DNA from: Curtobacterium sp. MCBA15_009
GTDB lineage: Bacteria; Actinomycetota; Actinomycetes; Actinomycetales; Microbacteriaceae
DNA: 50,849 nucleotides
Reading direction: 5' to 3'
Assembly: GCF_001864895.1 (NCBI RefSeq)
Contig: NZ_MJGO01000003.1
Location: 1 to 50,849 of the forward strand
Part shown: positions 16,499 to 25,099 of the stretch, in pieces
How the letters are laid out: each line of letters opens with the position of its first letter
Numbering within the stretch: position 1 is the stretch's first letter
The notes under the pieces: generated by a model
What the model was told of the DNA's origin: nothing
Seen by the model: only the letters and a program-made list of their open reading frames with translations
The model's database searches: none
Translations under genes and position numbers: made by a program

Positions 16499-17458
16499 CT
16501 ACCGCCCCGCCGGCCGGCGGGCGCGGGTCACCAGGACCGCCGCCGCACCGGTGGCCGTCCCGACCACGAGGACGACCGCGGCACCGATCGTCGCGGCGTC
16601 CGGTTCGAGGAGGGCCTGTCCGCGCTCCGCCTGCCACCACAGGAGCGCGACGAGGGCGATCGCACCGACACCCGCGACCCGGAGCAGGTCGCGTCGGACC
16701 CGCTCGTCGAGCCGGGTCCGACGGAGCAGGAACCACGCGAGCACCGGCAGCACCTGGAGCATGTGCAGCCCGACGAAGTGCGCCACCCGCAGGTCGCCGT
16801 GGTGCAGCGACCACCCGGTGAGCGGCAGGCCGGGGCCGCCGTCGAGCGCGCCGACGGTGTGTCCGCCGTTCGTGGTCGACGTCGTGCCGTTCACGATCAT
16901 CGACACCGCTTCGAGCATGCCGACCACGCACAGCAGCAGTCCCCAGCGGATCCCCGCGGCGACGCCGGCGTCGAGGCCGGTGGTGCGGAGTGCGAGGACG
17001 GCCACGACGACGGTCGCGAGGAAGACGGCGACCACGCTGAAACCGCCCGTGGCGTAGGCGGCGGCGTCGAACGGGGCACCGGTGTTGAAGTGGCTCGTCG
17101 TGCCGCGCACGACCTGCACGTCGATCCAGAGCACCTCGACCGCCAGCGCGACGACGAGGACGGTCGCGAGCACGGTGAGGGTCCTGCGGTGCGCGTGGAC
17201 CGCACCGAGCACCCACCGGATGGTCAGCAGGGCGAGCGCGATCGACACCGCGAACTTCGACGGCTTGACCCATGCCGGCTCACCGCCGATGTGCTCACCG
17301 TCCAGGGCGATCGCGGCGGCGCTCACGACGAGCAACGCCAGGCTGACCACCGTCGCGATCCCGAGCAGACGCCGAGCGGGGGCCGACGCCGACGGGTCCG
17401 GCGCACGGTGCGGCCGGGCGTCGATGCGGTCCTGGAGCCGGGTGGAGAGCGAGGTCAT
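16499..17458 (-). CDS. Polytopic membrane protein of unknown function
   Basis: 319 residues with about eight predicted hydrophobic helices after a polar N-terminus of 30 residues. Conserved-looking features are EPAWVKPSKFAVSIALALLT in the second quarter and LRVAHFVGLHMLQVLPVLAW near 222-241. The two histidines in the latter helix could bind heme or metal, but that is inference. The gene is divergent from the sensor kinase 143 bases away, and its last codons are followed by a hairpin repeat. Confidence 0.75.
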   Translation of the reverse strand: MTSLSTRLQDRIDARPHRAPDPSASAPARRLLGIATVVSLALLVVSAAAIALDGEHIGGEPAWVKPSKFAVSIALALLTIRWVLGAVHAHRRTLTVLATVLVVALAVEVLWIDVQVVRGTTSHFNTGAPFDAAAYATGGFSVVAVFLATVVVAVLALRTTGLDAGVAAGIRWGLLLCVVGMLEAVSMIVNGTTSTTNGGHTVGALDGGPGLPLTGWSLHHGDLRVAHFVGLHMLQVLPVLAWFLLRRTRLDERVRRDLLRVAGVGAIALVALLWWQAERGQALLEPDAATIGAAVVLVVGTATGAAAVLVTRARRPAGR

Positions 17459-17601
17459 GCACCCATCGTCGAGCGGCCGGCGGCGCGACGCATCGTCCCT
17501 GCGGACGCCTCGACCTCGTCCTGCGGGCCGTGTCCGACCGGTCGGTCGACGGGGGGACGGGCGGAGGGCGCTTGCTAGCGTGCACCGAGGAGAGGACGAC
17601 G

Positions 17602-18723
17602 ATGCAGGGATCGGAACCGGGTGGACCCCGGCGCCTCGAGCGGCTGTGGGCCGTCCCCGTGGTCCTCGGCGCCCTCGCCGGCGCCGTCGCGTCGTGGAAC
17701 TCGCCGCCGGCGCTCGTCCTGATCGCGGTCGCCCTGGTGCCGTGGGCGGTCGCGGGCACCCGGCGGACGCTGCCGGAGTGGCTGGCCGCCGTCCTCGCCG
17801 TCGGGCCGCCCGTCGTCGTCACGGTGCTCGTCGACCTGAACGCCGTGGAGTTCCTCGTGACGTCGGCGCTCTCGCAGTTCGTCGGACGCAGGGCGGGCCG
17901 CGGCCGGGTCGCCCTGGCCGCGGTCGTCGGGGCCGCCGCACCCTTCGTTCCGGCCGCCGTCGGCTGGCCGTTCAACGAGGGCGCCGTCTACTTCGCGATC
18001 GGCAACCTGCTGGCGATCGTCGTCGGGCTCCTGCTCGCGCACACCCGCACGCTCGCCGCCGAGCTGCGCGAGGTCGACGCACGACTCACCGCCGCCCGTG
18101 CGCAGGAGGACCGCACGCGCCTCGCCCGGGACGTCCACGACCTCGTGGCGCACTCGCTGACCGTCGTCGTGCTGCAGATCGGCGGTGCCCGTCGCATCCT
18201 CCGCACCGACGTGGACGCCGCCGAGACGGCCCTGTCGCAGGCGGAGCTCGTGTGCCGCGAGAGCCTCGACGGCGTCCGGGACGTCGTCGGCCTGCTCCGG
18301 ACCGACGGCGACGAGCCGACCCGGTCGTGGAGCCTCGACCACCTCGTGGCGACGTACCGGGACGCCGGGGTCGAGGTGTCGCTGGTCGTCGACACGGACG
18401 TCGAGGCGCTGCCCGTCCTGGCCCGGGGCACGCTGTTCCGGGTGGTGCAGGAGGCCCTCGCCAACGCCGCACGCTACCGACTGCCGGGCACCCCGGTGCG
18501 GGTGCGGATCGCCGACGACGACGGCGTCCTCGTCGGGACGGTCGAGAACGAGCGGCCGCTCGACGGACCCGTCCCCTCGACCGGCGGCTACGGCCTGCCG
18601 GGCCTGCGGGAGCAGGTCGAGCGCGCAGGCGGCACGGTCGTCAGCGGTCCCGACGGCGATAGCTGGCTCGTCGCGTGTCGCCTGCCGGTCGTGGCCGACC
18701 ACAGCGGGGCGGCGATCCGGTGA
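17602..18723 (+). CDS. Sensor histidine kinase, NarL/DesK type
   Basis: A 373-residue kinase with a membrane-embedded N-terminal half (about residues 15-145, four to five hydrophobic segments and almost no outside loop), so it likely senses a membrane or intramembrane cue. A helix at 148-172 leads to the HisKA_3 box RLARDVHDLVAHSL with phospho-acceptor H179. The HATPase region includes QEALANAARY and the G box GGYGLPGLREQVERAGG. The ATG at 17602 has GGAGAGG about seven bases upstream; an earlier ATG (17530) lacks support. It overlaps its response regulator by four bases. Confidence 0.9.
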   Translation: MQGSEPGGPRRLERLWAVPVVLGALAGAVASWNSPPALVLIAVALVPWAVAGTRRTLPEWLAAVLAVGPPVVVTVLVDLNAVEFLVTSALSQFVGRRAGRGRVALAAVVGAAAPFVPAAVGWPFNEGAVYFAIGNLLAIVVGLLLAHTRTLAAELREVDARLTAARAQEDRTRLARDVHDLVAHSLTVVVLQIGGARRILRTDVDAAETALSQAELVCRESLDGVRDVVGLLRTDGDEPTRSWSLDHLVATYRDAGVEVSLVVDTDVEALPVLARGTLFRVVQEALANAARYRLPGTPVRVRIADDDGVLVGTVENERPLDGPVPSTGGYGLPGLREQVERAGGTVVSGPDGDSWLVACRLPVVADHSGAAIR

Positions 18724-19373
18724 CGGTCCGGATCGTCCTCGCCGACGACCAGGCGATGATCCGGTCCGGCCTGGCACTCGTGCTCCGCGCCGAGACCGAC
18801 CTGGAGATCGTGGAGGAGTGCGCCGACGGGCACGCGCTGCTGCGCGCCGTCGCACGGACCGCACCCGACCTCGTCCTCACCGACGTCCGCATGCCGGGCA
18901 CCGACGGCATCGAGGCGACCAGGCGGCTCCGAGCGCTGCCGGACGCCCCACCCGTCCTGGCCCTGACCACCTTCGACGACGACGACGTGCTGTGGCCGGC
19001 GCTCGACGCGGGTGCCGCGGGCTTCGTCCTCAAGGACAGTCCCGCCGAGGCCCTGGTCGAAGCGGTCCGGGTGGTCGCCGGTGGGGGCACCTGGATCGAC
19101 CCGCGGGTGCTGCCCCGGGTCGTCGCGCGCGCCGTCGCGCAGCCGCAGCCCGACGCCGACCGTGCACGGGCGCTCTCGTCGCTCACCCCGCGGGAGCGCG
19201 CCGTGCTCGACCTGGTGTGCGACGGGGCCAGCAACGCCGAGATCGCCGTGGCGCTCCGCACCGCCGAACGCACCGTGAAGTCGCACGTGTCGGCGGTCCT
19301 CGCCAAGCTCGGCGCGCGGGACCGGGCCGGAGCGATCGTCGCCGCCCACCGCGCCGGCTGGCGACCGCGCTGA
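18720..19373 (+). CDS. Response regulator, NarL/LuxR family
   Basis: A 217-residue partner of the kinase. The receiver domain has acidic D9/D10 and the phosphorylation site D55 (LTDVRMPG), T76 and K105 in FVLKDS. The C-terminal LuxR-type HTH spans about 155-215 (LTPRERAVLDLVCDGASNAEIA, then RTVKSHVSAVLAKLG). The GTG start lies inside the kinase stop (GTGA), which fixes the start and shows translational coupling. Targets are unknown; the membrane-protein gene on the other side of the promoter is a candidate. The 253 bases after it hold only GC-rich spacer and the operator of the next gene. Confidence 0.93.
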   Translation: MTVRIVLADDQAMIRSGLALVLRAETDLEIVEECADGHALLRAVARTAPDLVLTDVRMPGTDGIEATRRLRALPDAPPVLALTTFDDDDVLWPALDAGAAGFVLKDSPAEALVEAVRVVAGGGTWIDPRVLPRVVARAVAQPQPDADRARALSSLTPRERAVLDLVCDGASNAEIAVALRTAERTVKSHVSAVLAKLGARDRAGAIVAAHRAGWRPR

Positions 19374-19531
19374 CGGCGGTGCCGACGACTGCCCTGACGG
19401 CGGCGCTGACGACCGGGCCGACGACCGCATCGCCCGGAGCGGAACGGTCGCCCGTGTCGCGAGGCGGCACCGGAGTCCACAGAACGAGACGCCCCTCGTG
19501 CCCCTTCCTCGGGGGCCATCCGAGCCGTATG

Positions 19532-19549
19532 GTTTACAGCGTTGTAAAC
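19532..19549. promoter_or_regulatory. LacI-type operator upstream of the secreted GH31 gene
   Basis: GTTTACAGCGTTGTAAAC is an 18-base dyad with one mismatched pair. It differs from the sugar-operon operator TTTACAGCGCTGTAAA (9352) by one base over the shared 16. It lies 78 bases before the TTG start of the wall-anchored GH31 gene, suggesting the same repressor controls both loci. Confidence 0.8.
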
Positions 19550-19626
19550 GAGTCGCCGTGGTGGCGGCCCGAGATCCCGGCCGTCGCACGGCCCGATGGA
19601 CGACGTCGTCCACGAGGAGCACCCAC

Positions 19627-22600
19627 TTGCGCCCCATCTCCTTCCGCTCCCGAGGGCCGCGCCGTGCGCTGTCCTCGGCGATCATCGCGGCGACCGCGCT
19701 CGGCCTGGTCGGCATCGCTGCGATCCCGGCCGCCGCGGATCCGGCAGCCGACCGCACCGTCGTCTCCGGGCAGGCCCGGTTCGAGGTGCTCTCCCCCACC
19801 CTCATCCGCACCGAGTACGCCGGCGACTCGACGTTCACCGACGGCAGCACCTTCAACGTCATCGGCCGCGACGACTTCGCGCCGACGCCGTTCACGAAGA
19901 CCGAACGCGACGGCTGGCTGACGCTCGACACCGGCGCGATGACGGTCCGGTACAAGGAGGGCTCCGGCGCGTTCACGCAGGACACGCTGCAGACGACACT
20001 GACCCTGCCGTCCGGGCAGCGGGTCACCGGCACGCCGTGGGTGTCGACGCCGACCCCGTCGTGCGCGATCGGCACGTTGTGCGAGGCCGAGACGCTCGGC
20101 CTCACCGGCCTGTCCCTCGCCACCGACCACACCGGCTTCACCGGGGCTGGCTTCGCCGCGGGCTTCGAGTCGGTCGGCAACGCGATGACCTTCACGACGA
20201 CGGCCCCGCGCGCCGGTTCGTACGACCTCGCCCTGCGGTACGCGAACTCGCAGGGCGGTGACGGCCAGGTCGCCACCCGCACCCTGAGCGTGACCGTCGA
20301 CGGCGGCGCCCCGACGACCATCAGCCTGGCACCGGGGCAGAACTGGGACGACTGGAAGACCACCGCCGCCACGACGCTCGACCTGCCCGCCGGCGAGCAC
20401 CGCGTCCGCGTCGAGCGCACCGCGAGCGACTCCGGCCGCGTGAACGTCGACAGCCTGGCCCTCGTGCCGGCCGGCGACGCCTACCCGGTACCGTCGACCA
20501 CGGTCAGCGGCGAGGACTGCGCCTTCGGCACGGTCTGCCAGGCCGAGGACTCGGCACGCACCGCCCCGGCGACCACGGCCACGAACCACAACGGCGCCGC
20601 CGGGTCCGGCTTCGTCGCCGGGTTCGAGCGCGCCGGCGCACAGCTGACGACCCACGTCACCGACGTGCCCGCCGCCGGCGACTACGCGCTGCAGGTCCGC
20701 TACGCGAACGGCTCCGCCGGCACGCCCACGCTCACCGCGGCACCGGCCGGCCAGCAGGCCACCACCGCCGAGCTCCCCCGCACCAGCGGCTGGGACTACT
20801 GGAACACCGTCACCGTGCCGGTGCACCTGGCCGCCGGGGCGAACGACGTCGTGATCGGCTGCCCGACCGTGGCGAACAACTGCAACGTCAACTTCGACAC
20901 GGTCGCCGTGGTCGACACCGGGTCGCCCGTGCTCGCCGCGCACGCCCCGCTCGGCGGCTACCGCCGCGACCTCGACACCGCGAACGGTGCCGTGAAGACG
21001 AACCCCGGCCTGCTCTACCAGGACGGCTGGTCGCTCCTCGACGACAGCGCCTCGGCCCTGTACGACCAGAGCACCGACACCGTCACGCCCGCCGGCGACC
21101 ACGGCGGCGAGCCCTACCAGGACGGCTACGTGTTCGGGTACGGCACCGACCACCGCCACGCGCTGCAGGAGCTCGCCGTCCTGACCGGCCCGACCAAGCT
21201 GCTGCCCCGTTGGGCGTACGGCGTCTGGTACTCCGAGTACTACGACCGCTCGCAGGCCGACTACCTCGCCATCGCGAAGCGGTTCGCCGACGAGGACGTG
21301 CCCGTCGACGTCATGGCCATCGACACCGACTACAAGATCGGCAGCCCCACCAACGAGGGCGACAGCAAGTGGGACGGCTGGTCGGTCGACCCGGCCCGCA
21401 TCCCGGACATGACGGGCCTGCTCGCCGACTGGCACGCCGAGGGCATCCACAACACCCTCAACATCCACCCGTCGATCTCGAGCCAGGACCCGAAGTTCGC
21501 CGAGGCGCAGGCCACCGCGAAGGGCAAGCTGACGAAGGGCGACGGCGACCGGTACCTGTTCGACTGGTCCGACCCCGACCAGCTCGAAGCGTACTTCGAC
21601 CTGCACGGCTCGATGCAGCCGGAAGGCGTCGACATGTGGTGGCTCGACTGGTGCTGCAGCGAGAACTCGAAGTACTCGGCGAACGGCGTCACCCCCGACG
21701 CGTTCATCAACCAGCAGTACGCCAAGTACACCGACGAGCAACTCGGCGGCCGTGGTCTGGCGTTCTCGCGGGCGTACGGCTCGCTGACCGCGGGCGGCTA
21801 CGGCAACCCGCAGGCGGTGCCGACCGGACCGTGGGCGGACAAGCGCACGACCGTGCACTTCACCGGCGACACCACGTCGTCGTGGGACATGCTGCTCGCC
21901 GAGGTCGGCTACACCCCCGGTGAGTCCGCGGCGACCGGTCTGGCATCGGTGAGCCACGACATCGGCGGCCACAACGGTGCGCAGTACGGCATCGAGGGCG
22001 CCGAGGAGGGCACGACCCAGCTGCCCGAGGACCTCTACGCCCGTTGGGTGCAGCTCGGTGCCTTCCAGCCGATCGACCGCCTGCACAGCAACCACAGCGA
22101 CCGGCTGCCCTGGCAGTACCCGGCCGCGGCGGAGGCCTCGGCGAAGCAGTTCCTGAACCTGCGCGAGGCCCTGGTCCCGCTGACCTACACCCTCGCCGCC
22201 CAGGCGACCGAGACCGGCACCCCGATCCTGCAGCCGCTCTACCTGCAGTACCCCGACGCGCAGGAGTCCTACGCGCAGGCCGGTTCCGAGTACCTGTACG
22301 GCCCGGACGTGCTCGTTGCCCCCGTCACCACCCCGAACGACGAGACCGGCACGGCCACCCGCTCCGTCTGGTTCCCAGCAGGCAGCTCGTGGACCGACTG
22401 GTTCACCGGCACGACCTACGCAGGCGGCACCACCGCCGACGTCACGACCGGCCTGGACGCGATGCCCGTGTTCGTGAAGAGCGGTGGGATCGTCCCCACC
22501 CGCTCGGAGCAGGTGCGGAACGACGCCGCACCGCTCGACGCCGTCACGCTGACGGTGGCGACCGGCGCGGACGGCACCTTCGACCTGCACGAGGACAGCG

Positions 22601-23436
22601 GGACGGCGGTGACGAAGGCGACCGCGAAGGCCGCCACCGGCAGCGCCTCCACCGCCGTCCGCTACACGCAGCAGGCGACCGGCGGCGAGCTCGACATCGC
22701 GCCCGCCGACGGGACCTTCGCCGGCCAGGTGCAGGACCGCTCGTGGACGGCGACGTTCACGAACGCCGACCGACCCCGCACCGTCACCATCGACGGCCGC
22801 GTGGTCGCGGAGGATGCCTGGAGCTACGACGCCGACACGCGCACCATCAGCGTGCCGGTCGACGAGCGGTCCGTGACCGAGCGCACGGTCGTGCGCTTCA
22901 GCAGCGAGGCGGCGGCGACCCCGGTGCTCCGCGTCGAGTCCCCGACGGTCCGCGCCGGGGCCACGCAGACCGTCACCGGCAGCGGCTTCCCGGCCGACGC
23001 CGACGTGGCCCTGTCCACCGCACCGCGGATCGGGACGGCCACCGCCCACACCGACGCGGCCGGTGCGTTCTCGGCCGACCTGCGGGTCCCGACGACGGCC
23101 TCCGGTCGCGTCACCGTCACCGCCTCGGTCGGCGGGGACGCCCTCGCCAGGACGGCCTTCACCGTCACGGCCGCCGCTGCCACGCCCGCACCGACCGCGT
23201 CGCCGACGCTCGGCACACCGGGTGCCACCGCGCCGGGCGGCACGCCGACCGCTGGCGCCGGCGGCGGCACTGCGGCACCCGGCGACGGCGGCACCGCGGC
23301 CGGCAGCGACCCGGGCGGTGCGCTCGCCTGGACGGGAGCGGACCTGCTTCCGATCGGGCTGCTCGCAGCCGCGCTGCTCGCCGCCGGCGGGGTGGTCCTG
23401 ACGCTGCGGAACCGGCGACGCCGAGCGCGTGGCTGA
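19627..23436 (+). CDS. Secreted, wall-anchored GH31 glycoside hydrolase with carbohydrate-binding modules
   Basis: A 1,269-residue surface enzyme. The TTG at 19627 is the likely start: GAGGAG lies seven bases before it and a clean signal peptide follows (MRPISFRSRGPRRALSSAII to PAAADPA). Two modules of about 130 residues at roughly 140-430 (each with a CxxGTxCxAE start and GGYDLALRYAN-like core) look like CBM35/CBM6 sugar-binding domains inserted near the N-terminal beta domain. The GH31 barrel holds AIDTDY, the nucleophile motif WWLDWCCSE and HFTGDT, then SHDIGGHNG and RLHSNHS. After an Ig-like domain and a Thr/Gly/Ala stalk the protein ends LAWTG, hydrophobic helix, RNRRRRARG: an LAxTG sorting signal. 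It probably frees oligosaccharides for the ABC system at 6132-9312. Confidence 0.87.
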   Translation: MRPISFRSRGPRRALSSAIIAATALGLVGIAAIPAAADPAADRTVVSGQARFEVLSPTLIRTEYAGDSTFTDGSTFNVIGRDDFAPTPFTKTERDGWLTLDTGAMTVRYKEGSGAFTQDTLQTTLTLPSGQRVTGTPWVSTPTPSCAIGTLCEAETLGLTGLSLATDHTGFTGAGFAAGFESVGNAMTFTTTAPRAGSYDLALRYANSQGGDGQVATRTLSVTVDGGAPTTISLAPGQNWDDWKTTAATTLDLPAGEHRVRVERTASDSGRVNVDSLALVPAGDAYPVPSTTVSGEDCAFGTVCQAEDSARTAPATTATNHNGAAGSGFVAGFERAGAQLTTHVTDVPAAGDYALQVRYANGSAGTPTLTAAPAGQQATTAELPRTSGWDYWNTVTVPVHLAAGANDVVIGCPTVANNCNVNFDTVAVVDTGSPVLAAHAPLGGYRRDLDTANGAVKTNPGLLYQDGWSLLDDSASALYDQSTDTVTPAGDHGGEPYQDGYVFGYGTDHRHALQELAVLTGPTKLLPRWAYGVWYSEYYDRSQADYLAIAKRFADEDVPVDVMAIDTDYKIGSPTNEGDSKWDGWSVDPARIPDMTGLLADWHAEGIHNTLNIHPSISSQDPKFAEAQATAKGKLTKGDGDRYLFDWSDPDQLEAYFDLHGSMQPEGVDMWWLDWCCSENSKYSANGVTPDAFINQQYAKYTDEQLGGRGLAFSRAYGSLTAGGYGNPQAVPTGPWADKRTTVHFTGDTTSSWDMLLAEVGYTPGESAATGLASVSHDIGGHNGAQYGIEGAEEGTTQLPEDLYARWVQLGAFQPIDRLHSNHSDRLPWQYPAAAEASAKQFLNLREALVPLTYTLAAQATETGTPILQPLYLQYPDAQESYAQAGSEYLYGPDVLVAPVTTPNDETGTATRSVWFPAGSSWTDWFTGTTYAGGTTADVTTGLDAMPVFVKSGGIVPTRSEQVRNDAAPLDAVTLTVATGADGTFDLHEDSGTAVTKATAKAATGSASTAVRYTQQATGGELDIAPADGTFAGQVQDRSWTATFTNADRPRTVTIDGRVVAEDAWSYDADTRTISVPVDERSVTERTVVRFSSEAAATPVLRVESPTVRAGATQTVTGSGFPADADVALSTAPRIGTATAHTDAAGAFSADLRVPTTASGRVTVTASVGGDALARTAFTVTAAAATPAPTASPTLGTPGATAPGGTPTAGAGGGTAAPGDGGTAAGSDPGGALAWTGADLLPIGLLAAALLAAGGVVLTLRNRRRRARG

Positions 23437-23472
23437 GTCCGTCTGATCCCGCCCCCTGGGCGCGACCGAGGG

Positions 23473-23516
23473 CGGACGGGAGGCCCGGCGCCAGCTGGCA
23501 CCGGGCCTCCCGTCCG
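23473..23516. terminator. Dispersed GGACGGGAGGC hairpin repeat, copy 4
   Basis: CGGACGGGAGGCCCGG (23473-23488) and CCGGGCCTCCCGTCCG (23501-23516) are perfect 16-base arms, and the loop holds a further CCAGCTGG palindrome. It lies 36 bases after the GH31 stop and suits a terminator. Confidence 0.75.
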
Positions 23517-23585
23517 TCGGTCACGTGCGTCGGACGCACGCGCTGGGGTACTCCCAGGTCAGTACCGGTCTGGGGTTCCTATCGT

Positions 23586-23601
23586 GTGAGATCGATCTCA
23601 C
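23586..23601. other. 16-base perfect palindrome after the signal peptidase gene
   Basis: GTGAGATCGATCTCAC is fully self-complementary and lies 50 bases beyond the stop of the minus-strand SipW-like gene, in a stretch less GC-rich than its surroundings. It may be that gene's terminator stem or a protein site. An AAGCGCTT palindrome is nearby (about 23618-23625). Confidence 0.35.
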
Positions 23602-23651
23602 CGACGGTGCGAGTTCGAAGCGCTTTGTTGATGTCCCGGACGAACTACCGC

Positions 23652-25091
23652 TCATCGGCCGGCGGCGAAGTGCTCCTGGACGGCGGTCGGGGTCAAGGCG
23701 TCGTCGTAGACGGCCACGTTGTCGAGGTTGCCCCGGAAGTGGAACGTCGTGTGGTTGCCCGGCCACCCGTTGAGGTTGTCGAAGCCGATCCGCCACCACC
23801 CGGTGCTGACCTCGGCCCGGGCGTTGGTGTTCGTCGCGACCTGCCTGCCGTCGACGTAGAGCCGCATGCCCGAGGCGTCCATGGTCGCGGTGGCGAGGTG
23901 CCACGCGCCGTCGTTCAGGCCCGCTGCGGAGCTGATCGCGATGTTGGTACCGTTGTAGGCGCCGAAGTACACCGCGCCCTCGTCGGAGAGGTAGAGCTGG
24001 CGGTCGTACCTGGTGGACTGGTCCGTCTGCACGTTGCCGAAGCCGAGGAGCATCCCGCCCGTCGTGGTGGTGGTCCGGAACCACGTCTCGATTGCGAACA
24101 CCTGCGGCGCATCGACCGCCACGTCCGTGACGACCTGCCCCCGGACACCGCCGGTCAGCAGGGACGGGCTGTCACCTGGTCGGCACGAGCCCGGGGCGAG
24201 CGAGACACCCGGGGTGAGGGTGCTGTGGTGTCCGTTCCCGGACCCGTCCGCCGCGATCGTCCCGGGTGCGTCATTGAACCGGTAGGTCAGGTACGTGTGT
24301 GCGAACGGGGCACGCTGGAGGCACGCGAAGGTGCCGGTGGCGAACCGGTCCCCCGTGTTCGCAGCGGTCGCCGAGAAGGCGGCATGTGCGGCACCGTTCG
24401 CGACGACGACGCCGGCGACGACCGCCAGCACGCCTATCAGGACCACGCTCCGGATCCGCTCCGCACGTGCGGACCGTCGCCGTCGCCGTCCGTGCCGGAC
24501 CGCACGGATCACATCGGGGCCGGTGGGGCCGCTCAGCCGGGACGACAGCACGAGCGCGCCCACGAGTCCGAGCGCTGTCACGGCGAGCCTGCCGACGTCG
24601 TGCTCACGGACCCACAGTGCGGGGAGACCGACCAGCGGGACCCGGAGCACGCCGATACCGCGAACGGCCTCCGATTTGACCGTCCGGACGTCGGGCGTGG
24701 GGTTGGCGTCACCGCGGAGCTGCAGGGCACCCGACGGCGTCCGCGCGACGAGTCGGTGCAGCAGCAGCGTTCCCCGACGGTTGGGATCCTCGACCAGGAG
24801 CACCTGCCCGACCGCGAGGTCCCGATCGTGGACCGGCATCGCCATCACGACGTCACCGGGGCGGATCTGCGGCGCCATCGAACCGGAGACCACCGTCGTG
24901 GGGATCCACGCCCACGCCGCGGGCAACGCTGCCCACAGCAGGAGGCTCGCCGTGACCAGGAGGATCGTGCGGCTGAGCAGCGCCGCGACGAACACCGCCC
25001 AGGTTGCGGCAGAGGCGTCCTCGGGCGGCGACGCCACCGCAACCGGGCGCCGTTCGCGTCGTCCGTCCGGACGCAGGGCGACGTCGACCAC
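23652..25091 (-). CDS. SipW-type signal peptidase I fused to a LamG domain
   Basis: A 479-residue fusion. Residues about 33-60 form a membrane anchor. VSGSMAPQIRPGDVV (68-82) carries the catalytic Ser71, and LLLHRLV (109-115) carries His112 in place of the lysine of ordinary bacterial signal peptidases, as in SipW and the ER/archaeal type; RGDANPTPD (126-134) supplies the acidic residue. A second helix (165-185) and a third (213-232) follow. The third ends AAHAAFSATAANTGD, the same motif as the cleavage region of the neighbouring exported protein. Residues about 260-479 resemble a concanavalin-like LamG domain (ETWFRT, YVDGRQV, DNVAVYDDALT). The GTG at 25091 is chosen because it follows the upstream gene's stop by eight bases; the exact start is uncertain. 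Confidence 0.75.
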   Translation of the reverse strand: MVDVALRPDGRRERRPVAVASPPEDASAATWAVFVAALLSRTILLVTASLLLWAALPAAWAWIPTTVVSGSMAPQIRPGDVVMAMPVHDRDLAVGQVLLVEDPNRRGTLLLHRLVARTPSGALQLRGDANPTPDVRTVKSEAVRGIGVLRVPLVGLPALWVREHDVGRLAVTALGLVGALVLSSRLSGPTGPDVIRAVRHGRRRRRSARAERIRSVVLIGVLAVVAGVVVANGAAHAAFSATAANTGDRFATGTFACLQRAPFAHTYLTYRFNDAPGTIAADGSGNGHHSTLTPGVSLAPGSCRPGDSPSLLTGGVRGQVVTDVAVDAPQVFAIETWFRTTTTTGGMLLGFGNVQTDQSTRYDRQLYLSDEGAVYFGAYNGTNIAISSAAGLNDGAWHLATATMDASGMRLYVDGRQVATNTNARAEVSTGWWRIGFDNLNGWPGNHTTFHFRGNLDNVAVYDDALTPTAVQEHFAAGR

Positions 25092-25099
25092 GACCGGAC

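Noticed and set aside
19534..23049. Open frame of about 1,170 codons on the minus strand under the secreted GH31 gene
   Set aside because: There are no domain motifs and the composition is typical of an antisense shadow; the plus strand has a signal peptide, GH31 motifs and a sorting signal.
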